Shown here one piece after another: positions 54,480 to 64,000 of a stretch of 64,000 nt of DNA. The stretch is taken from NCBI GenBank assembly GCA_963576735.1, contig OY755170.1, positions 16,104,875 through 16,168,874 on the forward strand, written 5' to 3'. Each line of letters opens with the position of its first letter. Position 1 is the stretch's first letter. The notes beneath the pieces were generated by a model that was not told where the DNA came from, did not search any database, and saw only the letters and a program-made list of their open reading frames with translations. A program made the position numbers and the translations under genes. The DNA comes from Bedellia somnulentella (Eukaryota > Arthropoda > Insecta > Lepidoptera > Bedelliidae).

Positions 54480-55645
54480 CTCAGTTCTTTCGGACATAGA
54501 CAACGTGATTAAAAACACTTTGATCAAAATTCTCAACATTTCCTTAAATGAACGCTGCTAGACACAAGCCACGCTCCCAATACGGTACGGTGGTATTGGC
54601 ATCCGCAGCGTTTCAAGTATAGCCTTACCAGCTTTCTTGTCATCTGGTTTTGCCAATAACAATCTTTTCTTAAGCATCATTGGGAACGCTTTAAGTTCGG
54701 CAGAGATCATCGATCTCTTAGATGCTAAGAAGGTTTGGATGGATATTGTTGGTCCTACTGTCAATGTTCCCATTAGTCTGGCATCTCAGAGGCAATGGGA
54801 CGAGCCCCTCTGCTGTCAAGTTCAAGCAAAGCTTCTTAGTTCAGCTCTTGACTTGGCGGAGCGGGCGCGTCTCTTGGCTTGCTGTGAGCCAGATTTTGGG
54901 CATTGCTAGACAGAGGCTCCTTTTCTCTAGCTATGGGTCTGCAATTGGGCACCAAAATAAATGAAAAACATCGCTGCCGCTGTGGATTATTGGTCGATCA
55001 GTTGGGGCACCATGGATTATCATGTCGTCGTAGTGCTGGTCGCATACCTCGCCATGCTGCAATCAATGATATTATCAGACGGGCCCTTACCACTGTCAAC
55101 ATACCAGCAATCCTGGAGCCATCAGGTTTGCTGCGGGACGATGGTAAGAGACCAGACGGAATGTCATTGATTCCATGGAAGAATGGGAGGACGCTAGTGT
55201 GGGACGCTACCTGCGACGACACGCTAGCGCCGTCTCATTTGTCAGGGTCTGCATCTAAAGCTGGCACTGCGGCAACTGAAGCTGAGGGTTTGAAGAGGCG
55301 AAAATATAGCAATTTAGCTGAAGAGCATTACTTCTCAGCTTTTTCTGTAGAGACTCTCGATCCTTGGGGCTCAGACGTGCGTCGTTTTTTCAAAGAAATT
55401 TCGACGCGCCTGATCGAGAAATGCGGAGATCCAAGGGCTGGCGCATTCTTCGCTCAAAGAATTAGCTTAGCGATTCAAAGGGGTAATGCAGCCAGCCTTC
55501 TCGGAACCCTGCCTGCAGGCGGCAGCGATTTCGAGAGCACTTTTTTATATAATTTAATCTAGGTTAGGTTTTTCATGTATTTGAATATTTTTTTAACCTG
55601 TATATATAGTTAAATGTGTAAATATATTTTATAATACATTATAAT
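54480..55645 (+). pseudogene. LINE C-terminal half with zinc finger and PD-(D/E)XK-like domain
   Basis: The frame near 54580 reads ATLPIRYGGIGIRS, a typical end of a LINE RT region. It continues to 54909 and shifts frame at least once before 54903-55562. The last frame encodes a CCHC-like knuckle (CRCGLLVDQLGHHGLSC), RHAAIND, then KRPDGMSLIPWKNGRTLVWD with DATCDDT. RPD...D..T fits the catalytic core of the restriction-like endonuclease of some non-LTR elements; this is inference from motif order. It ends QRGNAASLLGTL near the stop at 55562, followed by ~80 bp of AT-rich 3' DNA. The N-terminal RT core and start are missing. Confidence 0.7.
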
Positions 55646-55649
55646 TAAT

Positions 55650-55892
55650 ATTTAAAAAAAATATGTCAGATAAAAAAACACAGAATTAAATAACAAAAGT
55701 ACAATTGGCGGTCTTATCACTAAAAGCGATCTCTTCCAGACAACCTTTGAATGGTTCGATTCGAGATCGATGTCCAACAACATAGTGAAACTGATAACTA
55801 TGCGTTTATTTACACAATCAATACAACAAGATACAAGATAGTTATATCTAGTTATAAAATAATAAACTTTTAACAAACATATATATACATAT
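55650..55892 (-). mobile_element. LINE 3' UTR, left part, interrupted by BEL element
   Basis: Minus-strand LINE end with the conserved stem-loop (ggaagagatcgcttttagtg at 55703-55745). The same LINE continues at 60873-61254 on the other side of the LTR element. Confidence 0.6.
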
Positions 55893-56266
55893 TGTTGAAG
55901 CGTTTCAACAGAAGTGCGCTGACACTGGCTGAAATCATTGGAGCATTCTAGAGGCGCGTCACTTTGACAGTAGAGACAAACAATTGTCATTTTTATTTGT
56001 ATAAAAACCCATCTAACATATTGAAAACCCCCTTATTTCATCTCAAACTGAACTATGAGACACGGAGAAGACGAGAAGATATTTATTAATGTAATTGTAA
56101 TAACCATTTAGTATAACCTATAACTGTAGCAGCAGTAAACCCTTCTCGCAGCATATCTGGGTTTTATTTTTATTCATCTACCACCAACCGTCGTCAACGA
56201 GAGACTCCTACAACGTGGACCAACTTCGTGGAAGTGGAGCAGACGCACAAGGGCTGCTCCCTTTCA
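55893..56266 (+). repeat. BEL/Pao 5' LTR
   Basis: Starts TGTTGAAGCG and ends near CTCCCTTTCA. A TATA-like gtataaaaaccc lies at about 56000. Nearly identical to 60499-60872. Confidence 0.9.
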
Positions 56267-56269
56267 TAT

Positions 56270-56287
56270 TGGCGCCCCCGGGTGGGC
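56270..56287 (+). promoter_or_regulatory. Primer-binding site
   Basis: tggcgcccccgggtgggc follows the 5' LTR after three bases, the standard place for tRNA priming; TGGCGCC is a common start. The tRNA is not identified. Confidence 0.65.
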
Positions 56288-56289
56288 AC

Positions 56290-57436
56290 GAACCACCAAC
56301 CTTTCGGTTAACAACCGCATGCGCACGGGGGAAGAGGAGGAGCTGAAGCCACGCCACGCCGCCGGTGAAGAAGCCAGGACCAGGGGTTGGACACAGCAGC
56401 CATCCCACCTGCTAGCATCTAACCGAGGAGAGTGTCGTGAGCCAATTCATTCCTTTCTTTTCCTCACCGTATTAGCCCCCTCATCACGAGCAAATACAGG
56501 GTAGATAAATTGTTATCAACCTACCTCAAAGTTTAATCCTCCTTTATCTTATCAATCCCCCTGTATTTCGCGATAGTTTTATTGTATATTTATTGTAATA
56601 GTAAAATTCTAACCTCCAAATAGGTTATTTATTAAAATCATTAATTTCCAACAGGAAATAGGTTCCCAGCCGCATGGTTTCCATGATGACAAAGAGCTGA
56701 ACTGATAACACATTTGTAATCATTGTTCACGCCAATCTGAACCATTGTTGCTGGGTTCCATGGTCCGCTGTAGGATATAGGCCTCTCACAGTCACATTTA
56801 TCTTTTTACATTTACAATCCTTGTCTTCCCTCCCTTTGGCATGAGCCACATTACTTAGCAAACCACATGGTCTTTCGCACAACAGTCTGACCAACCAGAG
56901 GCATCATCTCTGCAGCCACCAAGTGCACATTGTGATCAACATACTCGCTTTACTCATCTACATTCAATCAGTGGAAGTAACAGCGCAGATATTGATATAG
57001 GTTTGTCACATGCAGGATTAACCTCACATGTGCCGGCATACCACTAACCATAGTGGCCTTCTACTTTTTTATTGAATTAATTTGTTTAATTATTCATTTG
57101 TCACATTGCTTAGGTTCATGCCAGTCTCTGTGTCTTTCTTAAACTTAAGGGCAACAATTTCAAAGTGCATATACTCATTTGTGCTTAAACTATTTCAGCG
57201 ATACATACACTGAACTCAACAAGAGGAGACAGCTAGCTGTACCACAAGTAGTTGACTGCACAACAAGCAACTGCATACAGCCTGTCATTCCAGCGGCTTC
57301 ACTTCACTTTTACAAGGAGCGTAAGCCATTTATTTCAATTTTAGTATTTAACATTTCCCCATTTAACACAAAACATTAACTCCAGGAATTTATTATTTAC
57401 ATACATTTTACAATTTTTTACATTTAATTTATACAT
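56290..57436 (+). other. BEL/Pao 5' leader, non-coding
   Basis: About 1.15 kb between the primer-binding site and gag. A fragment gctgtaggatataggcctc near 56768 resembles tails of lepidopteran SINE/RTE elements. No coding signal. Confidence 0.5.
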
Positions 57437-58198
57437 TTGTTGACTTATTTCATCATGACAGACAGTCAGTCAACTCTCAAACCAATGACTTCACAACACA
57501 GCAGAGGTTCTAGCCCTGCTAAAGTGGTTGGTGAGGAATATACTGCACTCAGTTATAAACGCAGTTCCATCAAAGGGCAAATAACCCACTTTAAGAAATA
57601 TTTATTTAATTTACTAGAATCATGTGAATCCCATCCATTGTCATCAAGGGATGAACAGATGTTATCATTAAAGCTAGATAAGTTCTTGGAGTTAAACTCT
57701 CAATTTGAACACCTGCAATCACAAATGGAAGCTCTTAATTTTAGTAACTTAGATTATGAATTAGATGAAAGAGAACTCATATCAAATGAATTCTGTTCTA
57801 CTATTGTGAAGGCACGAAATCTGCTCGGTGTCAACAAACCTGCAGACCAATTCCAAGATGCCACTGAAGGGTCAAAGGCCTCCCATCCATGCCACTGTAA
57901 TGGTCAAGGCACAATGGGGTTTAGGCTACCTGAAATCATTATACCTAAGTTTGATGGTTCATACTTCAAATGGCTTGAATTCAGAGATACATTTGAATCA
58001 TTAATTCACAATAATAATCACATTAAACCTATTCATAAATTTTATTACCTCTGCTCATACCTACAAGGTGAAGCAGCCAGGGTTATAGCAAATCTTGAGG
58101 TATCTGATTCCAATTATGTAGAAGCATGGAATATATTATGTGAAAGGTATAACAATACAAAACAATTAGTTATTAAATCACCTCAGTGCCCTCTTTAA
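57437..58198 (+). pseudogene. gag: BEL/Pao gag, 5' part
   Basis: 253 codons; Met at 57455 (MTDSQS) is the likelier start. A coiled-coil-like region (about 80-115: LKLDKFLELNSQFEHLQSQM) precedes the conserved Gag block with LPEIIIPKFDGSYFKWLEF, YLQGEAARVI and AWNILCERYNN. The frame breaks near 58165 (KQLVIK...), and gag continues in another frame from 58209. The frameshift makes it defective unless it is a sequencing error. Confidence 0.85.
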
Positions 58199-59666
58199 CT
58201 TTAAGGTTATGCAGAGTGAATCGGACAAGTCTCTTAGGTTCTTAAGTGACCACATCACTAAGAATGTTAGGGCCCTACAAACTTTAGGTCAACCAGTTCA
58301 ACACTGGGATTCTATTTTAATTTATTTAGCTTCCTCAAAGTTTGATCAAAATACCAATGTCAAATGGGAAGAATACAAAGGCAATCTTCATTCAGAGTTG
58401 CCAACCTTCAATGATTTAAAGGAATTTTTAAAGATAAGAGCTGACATTTTAGAGACATTACCTCAAAGTAAGGTAAAGGTTAATACATCACAGGGTTCAA
58501 ACAACAGTCATAATAATAATAATAGTCATGATTTAAAACACTATCATAGTAACAATCATATTAAACAAACAATAAATCCACCTCAAGCATTCATTGTTTC
58601 AACTTCAGGTAAAGTAAGCGGTGAGGCTAGCAATCCTCAATTGCCCTCACGTTTACCCAATGCCCCCCTAGCATTAACAGTTACAACCAATACTAATTTA
58701 AAGTGCTCTCTTTGCAAAGGTAAACATTTACTGTTCCGATGCTTACGTTTCAGAAAGCTCACATTGGCTGACAGACGGAGTAGGGTCACTGGGCTTAAGG
58801 TTTGCACAAATTGCCTTCGGTCTGACCATATGGTTGCCAAGTGTCCCTATGGAGACTGTCGTAAGTGTGGTGGACGCCATCACACTCTGATACACAGCTC
58901 TCCCCTTCTTCTAAATGATGTTGCTCCATCATCCCATCCTGTCACTTCAATGCCTCAGTCGCTTTCTCTCAGTCCTCCAGTTTCCCCTTCAGGGATCATT
59001 CGCTCCACCGCCATGATTGACATCATCAATCCCCAAAATGGTATGGTGGAGACAGTCAGATGCTTGCTAGATAGCGGCTCTGACTACTCTTTTCTCTCCG
59101 CTGACTTAAGGAATCGCCTTAAGTTAGCTTCCACACCCTCAATACACAACAGTGTTGCAGGCGTTGGGAACACCTCTCCTAACCTGAGACCACATCAGTG
59201 CTCAGCGTTAATTCGTGCCCGCACTGGCACATACTCACATCTTCACACCTTTTTGGTGTTGCCTTCCATAGCAAAAAGGCATTCAAATCAACCCATTGAT
59301 GTTTCAAATATCACACTTCCCTCAGCTATCACATTAGCTGATCCTCAATTCAATCAACCACTAAAGGTTGATATTATGATTGGAGGCGATCTATTCTGGG
59401 ATCTACTTGGCTCCGAAAGGCTCACCTTAGGTCCAGGCCTACCCATGCTGCATCATTCACAGCTAGGCTGGATTATAGCTGGCAAGATTTCCCATTCATT
59501 ACCACAAAATTCACAAACATGTAATTTTGTTAGTAGCAGTTCTTTTACCAAGTTAACTAGAACTCATAGACTAAAAACTAGACGTTTCTGTCCTCTCAGC
59601 CCACTCAAGGCACCAGATTACCGTCTTGGTGATACTTACACCTTACCAAAACGAATTGGTTATTAA
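58165..59666 (+). pseudogene. BEL/Pao gag end, zinc knuckles and aspartic protease
   Basis: Continues gag after the frameshift (SALFNFK, then SLRFLSDHITKNVRALQ). Around residues 165-235 of the 485-codon frame are Cys/His knuckles (CSLCKGKHLLFRC, CTNCLRSDHMVAKC, CRKCGGRHHTLIH). The retropepsin-like Pao protease follows, with LLDSGSDYSFLS as catalytic site. The protein then stops at 59666, just after LGWIIAGKI, where RT should begin. The protease would have released Gag and Pol. Confidence 0.85.
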
Positions 59667-60498
59667 TAACCTAAGTTGAATGAATTCATACACAACAAAC
59701 ATTCAACAATTGTTTATAGGTTAACTTTTAATTTAAATTTATTTACAAATATTTTATTTTATACAATACATATACACTTATACATATTACCATCATCCTA
59801 CACATGGATCAATCACATTATTTGCTATTTTGTTATGTCTTTCCTTCTAGATACAGTAAACAGCTGACTACCTAAAGGTCATTGACATCGAGGTAGTTGA
59901 CCTTACAAGTTCATCGACTTTGAACTTTGGTATTATTATTTTTTAGATTCTTTTATCAAATGTATTTGAACCAGCGCGATGATCAATCACCATGGTCATC
60001 ATCATCATCACGATGATCATCATCATCTTCTTTATACTTTATTTTCTCAAGGGGAAAGCCCAGGAAAATATTTCATGCCAACGAACACATTTCGTTGCCA
60101 TTAGTAACTTAACTATTTATTTTTAATTTAATTATTTCATTTGTGTAGTTGCTAGTGTTCATGATTTTTATTAATCTTTCTCTGGCTTACGCATCCTTCC
60201 TTCAATAACAATTGAAGCACAGAGGCTGGTATTCAGCTAGCTCAATTTAATTTAGCACATGGGTAACACCCACCTCACATCTGAGGAACTATCTTCCCTA
60301 TTTGCTCGGGTTGAGGTCATCCTCAAACTTGACCTACCGCTCCCCTCTCTTCCTCCTCTCAAATGATTTGGCATTTCTCACACCAAGGCACTTTCTCCTC
60401 GGCAGGTCACTCACCAAGCAAGAGCCACCAGACCTACCGCGACAACTGCAATGATGTGGAAGTTCGATTGAAGACTAGTCTTCAATGGCCCCCCAGTA
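59667..60498 (+). other. BEL/Pao deletion junction and 3' internal region
   Basis: Contains an AT-rich part, a (TCA)n-rich stretch at 59994-60030 and a remnant of the integrase C-terminus at about 60247-60330. No RT or RNase H motifs are present. The sequence before the 3' LTR (ggccccccagta) is not a clear polypurine tract. Confidence 0.65.
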
Positions 60499-60872
60499 TG
60501 TTGAAGCGTTTCAACAGAAGTGCGCTGACACTGGCTGAAATCATTGGAGCATTCTAGAGGCGCGTCACTTTGACAGTAGAGACAAACAATTGTCATTTTT
60601 ATTTGTATAAAAACCCATCTAACATATTGAAAACCCCCTTATTTCATCTCAAACTGAACTATAAGACACGGAGAAGACGAGAAGATAGTTATTAATGTAA
60701 TTGTAATAACCATTTAGTATAACCTATAACTGTAGCAGCAGTAAACCCTTCTCGCAGCATATCTGGGTTTTATTTTTATTCATCTACCACCAACCGTCGT
60801 CAACGAGAGACTCCTACAACGTGGACCAACTTCGTGGAAGTGGACCAGACGCACAAGGGCTGCTCCCTTTCA
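60499..60872 (+). repeat. BEL/Pao 3' LTR
   Basis: Differs from the 5' LTR at three positions: gagac/aagac, tattt/tagtt and gagca/gacca. Confidence 0.9.
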
Positions 60873-61042
60873 TATTGGTGTATAAAATAAAATATTTGTA
60901 TATGAATGTAAATTAAAAGTTCTTCTCTCGTCTTCAATGTACATATGATACAATAAATTAATACTCATAATACATAAAATATTATGATATACTTTTATAT
61001 ACTTAATATACATAATTTAATTTGCAACAGTATTATAGCGTT

Positions 61043-61254
61043 TCAGTGAGGTAGTGCTTTTTTTACCATATCCTTGAAAATAGATTGGGATTTAGCCTGA
61101 CGAATCTCTACCGGAAGTGCGTTCCACAATTGAACAGCCTGCACAGTGAAGGAGGAGCCATAGAAATTGGTTGAATGAGAGGGAATACTTAATAGAAGAT
61201 TATGTTCAGAACGTAGATTAAGATCGGAAGAGGAAAGAAATTGAAAACGTTTTC
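61043..61254 (-). pseudogene. LINE ORF2 C-terminal fragment
   Basis: The minus-strand frame reads NLRSEHNLLLSIPSHST, then SSFTVQAVQLWNALPVEIRQ and stops TGA at 61043-61045. This is the classic end of CR1/Jockey-type ORF2. No stop occurs within the ~70 codons. Its 3' UTR is split by the BEL insertion. Confidence 0.82.
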
Positions 61255-61467
61255 TTTATATATAAAAGAAAGTCGTGTTAGTTACACTATTTAAAACTCA
61301 TGAACGACTGAACCGATCAAGCTGAAAATTGAGGGGGAGGTGGCTTAGAACCAGGAAAAGGATAATAGGATAGGACATAGGATATATATCATCTTGCCTA
61401 ATATCGTAGGGGGTAGCAGAAAAAAATATTTAAAACAATCCGTGCGAACCCGGGGCGGACCACTAGT
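61255..61467 (+). mobile_element. Helitron-like element, 213 bp
   Basis: tttatatataaaagaaagtcgtg near the start, a tgaacgactgaaccgatcaa core, and the end cgtgcgaacccggggcgg, acca, CTAGT (61463-61467) followed by T. Confidence 0.55.
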
Positions 61468-61574
61468 TTTATATAAATTGTTTCAAATCGGAACGTCTAA
61501 ACCAACTCGTTTAAGTTCGTCTAAATTGACGTTTAAAATCTTGCGAAATTCATATACAGATCCACATACATTTC

Positions 61575-62225
61575 TTGGCCGGTAAGGGCGTCGCTGTCAT
61601 CGATATTAGTATTACCAGTAAATAAAAATTTACCATTATAAGGGAAATAATTTTACATCATACAGGCTAATTTATTTATGTATTGAAATGTCTTAATAAA
61701 ACAATTTATATAATATTCATTTAATTAATAACAAGTTGCTGTGTAGTTAATAGCACTACCCTATTTCTGCCGGTGGGTGTACGTAAGAGGCGACTAACGG
61801 TGTTGGGGCTTTTAAGAGACTCTTAGGCGATGCGGTTGGAGACTCATCACCAATAACCTTTATTTTACCATCTTTACCCCACTCAGCTTTCCAAAAGCGG
61901 CTGAGGAGTTTCTGATTCCTTAGCTCTGGCTACCCCTTTTAGGGATTCACAGCCGTGAGTGTAATAACTATTATTGTAAGTAAACAAGTTCGTTTTAATG
62001 TAAGCTAATTATATTTATTTATTTTTGCCCTTGTCTTGTATGTCTACCCGAATGACTGTGTATCCTGAATTTGCTTATTTTACCTCCCAAATGTTGTCTG
62101 GAAGAGTACTTCTCTGCAAACTGTTTCATTATTTTATACTCAAGGATTTGTTAATTGTGACACTCCGAGTTTAAATAGTGGGTAACAACATAAAATTGTT
62201 TTTTTAATGCTGCAAATCAAAGGCT
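61575..62225. repeat. Local duplication, copy 1
   Basis: Matches 63393-64000 in order: ggccggtaagggcg, catcatacaggctaatttat, a SINE R at the same site, then gtaagtaaacaagttcgtt and cctcccaaatgttgtctgg. Copy 1 lacks ~25 bp of the stem-loop segment present at 63857-63882. Confidence 0.85.
61738..61965 (+). mobile_element. SINE-like element R, within local duplication
   Basis: gctgtgtagttaatagcact through cagccgtgagtgtaat. Ten bases of the head are deleted. Confidence 0.8.
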
Positions 62226-62780
62226 TACCTTGTCGTGTGCTGTCTTTTACATTTCATATTCACACATAGGTCCCCTAAATAGGTGGCACAGAAAAAATAA
62301 TTCTAAACATTAGATACCTATCGTTTGGGTCATTCATTTTGCTGGGTCAGTGAATTTATGGGCACTTTTCTATTGCTGTTAATAGCCTTGTATTAATAAG
62401 CAAAGATACATCATAAAAATGATTGTCTTTAAAAAAAAGTTTCCACTACAAAAAATATTAATGAAAGTGATAATTTATTATATACGTAGGGAGTGCGCTT
62501 TTTCTTACATAACTTTTCAACTCCTGTCATCGGAGGTCCGAAAATATTTCACACACCATATGAAATTATAATGATCAGTCTCCATAAAAAATCACGTCAT
62601 AAATATAAAAAAATATAATCATCGAAATTCATAATATCACTAATTATACACTTTGTATTTAATAATATTTGTTTTAATATATTTGTTTATACTAATGACC
62701 GACAGTATAATAATTTCAATAAATATATAATAATAATTCATAAATGTTTTTTAGTCTAATATTTCAAAAACTCTTATCAG
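62226..62780. other. No recognisable gene
   Basis: AT-rich, nothing identified. Confidence 0.4.
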
Positions 62781-62799
62781 TTATATGTGTTTTTATCTA

Positions 62800-62990
62800 T
62801 ATTTGCTTGCTTGTTTGCATGCTTGCTTGCTTGGTTGCATGTAAAGGGGGTGCAGGGGATTGCGTCCCCTGTTTGGGTGGGTCGCAGGCAAAGAAAAGTT
62901 AGGTCACATTTAGCTAGGTTAGGTTAGGTTAGATTATGTATAAAACGAACGAGCGAAGCGCAGCGGATCGAGCACTTCAAATGCACGATT
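62800..62990 (+). repeat. CTTG microsatellite and TTAGG-containing repeat, copy 2
   Basis: A (cttg)n stretch at 62803-62835 leads into gggggtgcaggggattgcg, agttaggtcacatttagct, aggttaggttaggttag and gcgagcgaagcgcagc-like sequence. Compare 45345-45480. Confidence 0.7.
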
Positions 62991-63390
62991 CATGCCTATT
63001 TGCATGCATGCTTGCTTGTTTATCGTAGTAACGATATTATTAATAAAAATAATATTACCATTGAATGTTATGAAGAAAAAATATCTTGAAATAAATTATA
63101 GTTTTAAAAAGATTCTTGGTTGTAACATTATTAAAACAAAATTTATGATCACTAACTGCTATGAATTGCGTTGGTAGTAATAAAAATGTAGGAATAAATG
63201 AAGTATGAAAAATAAAATTATGAAGAGCGATATTATGATCACAAATCGTTAGTAAGACGACAAATATGATTTAGATTTTTATGTGAGCAAATATGGACCC
63301 ATACATAGGTCACCCTATAATTTTTATTTAGTTGAGAACTAACTGACAATGACAGACGGATATTTCAAAATGGCGACAGTACAGATCCAC
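62991..63390. other. No recognisable gene
   Basis: AT-rich; a 61-codon frame without motif. Confidence 0.4.
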
Positions 63391-63392
63391 AA

Positions 63393-64000
63393 TCTTTTCT
63401 TGGCCGGTAAGGGCTGTCGCTGTCATCGATATTAGTATTGCCAGCAAATAAAAAATAACCATTTTAAGGGAAATAACTTTACATCATACAGGCTAATTTA
63501 TTTATGTATTGAAATGTCTTAATAAAACAATTTATATAATATTCATTTAATTAATAGGCATTAGGCGAAGCGGTTGGAGACCCATTAACAATAACCTTTA
63601 TTTTACCATCTTTACCCCACTCAACTTTCCGAAAGTGGCTGAGGAGTTTCTAGTTCCTTAGCTCGGGCTACCCCTTCTAGGGATTTACAGCCTTGAGTAT
63701 ATGTATGTATGTATGTAATAGCTATTATTGTAAGTAAACAAGTTCGTTTTAATGTAAGCTAATTATATTTATTTATTTTTGCCCTTATCTGGTATGTCTA
63801 CCCGAATGACTGTGTATCCTAAATTTGATGATCTTACCTCCCAAATGTTGTCTGGAAGCTTTTAGCGATAACACTGCCAATTGTACTTTTCTGCAAGCTG
63901 TTTCATTATTTTATACTCAAGGATTTGTTATTTGTGACACTCAGAGTTAATAAGTGGGTAACTACTTAAAATCATTTTTTTAATCCTGTAAATTAGAGGC
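63393..64000. repeat. Local duplication, copy 2 (runs off the window)
   Basis: Second copy of 61575-62225, about 1.8 kb downstream. Continues past 64000. Confidence 0.85.
63562..63716 (+). mobile_element. SINE-like element R, 5'-deleted, same site as 61738
   Basis: ggcgaagcggttggagaccc through a TATG tail. Its junctions with the flanks equal those of the 61738 copy, so insertion preceded the duplication. Confidence 0.82.

Larger units (their letters stand above)
55893..60872 (+). mobile_element. BEL/Pao LTR retrotransposon, pol-deleted
   Basis: Two 374 bp LTRs (55893-56266, 60499-60872) differ at only three positions. The interior has a primer-binding site, a gag region, a zinc-knuckle and an aspartic protease. 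The RT, RNase H and most of the integrase are missing; a short plus-strand stretch near 60260-60320 (LTSEELSSLFARVEVIL) resembles the integrase C-terminal part of BEL elements. The exact outer ends are ambiguous because catat-tgg occurs at both edges; CATAT is a possible 5 bp target duplication. Confidence 0.88.

Overview
This looks like nuclear DNA of an insect, most probably a moth or butterfly (Lepidoptera). The order is inferred from the company of elements: an RTE-type LINE with a TATG-rich tail, tRNA-derived SINEs, Helitron-like elements ending in CTAGT, TAA-flanked MITEs, mariner relics, a BEL/Pao LTR element and a short TTAGG-containing dispersed repeat. There are no operons and no bacterial features. 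Base composition is AT-rich. No species can be named from the sequence.

The only convincing host genes are two paralogous, minus-strand genes for very glycine-rich secreted repeat proteins. Gene 1 occupies about 4789-9208 and gene 2 about 39321-43590. Each has a 3.5-3.6 kb repeat-coding last exon starting ...PCWWSNNVN, preceded across a ~325 bp intron by a 53 bp exon that encodes a signal-peptide core (FLAIL(T/S)TTVC...). A still earlier exon carrying the start codon was not located with certainty. The two genes sit in a colinear segmental duplication: roughly 4.66-12.78 kb matches 39.15-48.60 kb in separate blocks that include non-coding upstream sequence. About 27 kb of repeats now lies between them. 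Gene 2 keeps a ~100-residue Val/Pro/Glu/Tyr-rich C-terminal tail that gene 1 has lost.

Almost everything else is mobile DNA. From left to right: RTE and Jockey/CR1-type LINE relics and SINEs (1-4.1 kb); gene 1; SINEs, a Helitron-like element with a paralogous empty site and a Harbinger-like MITE (9.6-14.4 kb); nested SINE, RTE and Helitron fragments (14.4-21.2 kb); an intact 1034-codon RTE element (22.5-25.9 kb) and a 5'-truncated two-ORF CR1/L2-type LINE (28.4-33.5 kb), both placed in a tandemly repeated ~2.2 kb non-coding unit; MITEs and SINEs (35-39 kb); gene 2; a LINE relic and duplicated flank (44-48.6 kb); a SWIM-finger pseudogene, two mariner-type relics and a LINE fragment with a PD-(D/E)XK-like C-terminus (50-55.6 kb); a young but pol-deleted BEL/Pao element with nearly identical LTRs (55.9-60.9 kb); and a local duplication running off the right end.

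The most interesting points are the undescribed glycine-rich gene pair with its hidden signal-peptide exons and its 129 bp/957 bp hierarchical repeats, and a ~245 bp SINE-like family whose head and tail match the two ends of the resident RTE element. That family has at least twelve copies or fragments here, one of them immediately 5' of the signal-peptide exon of gene 2.
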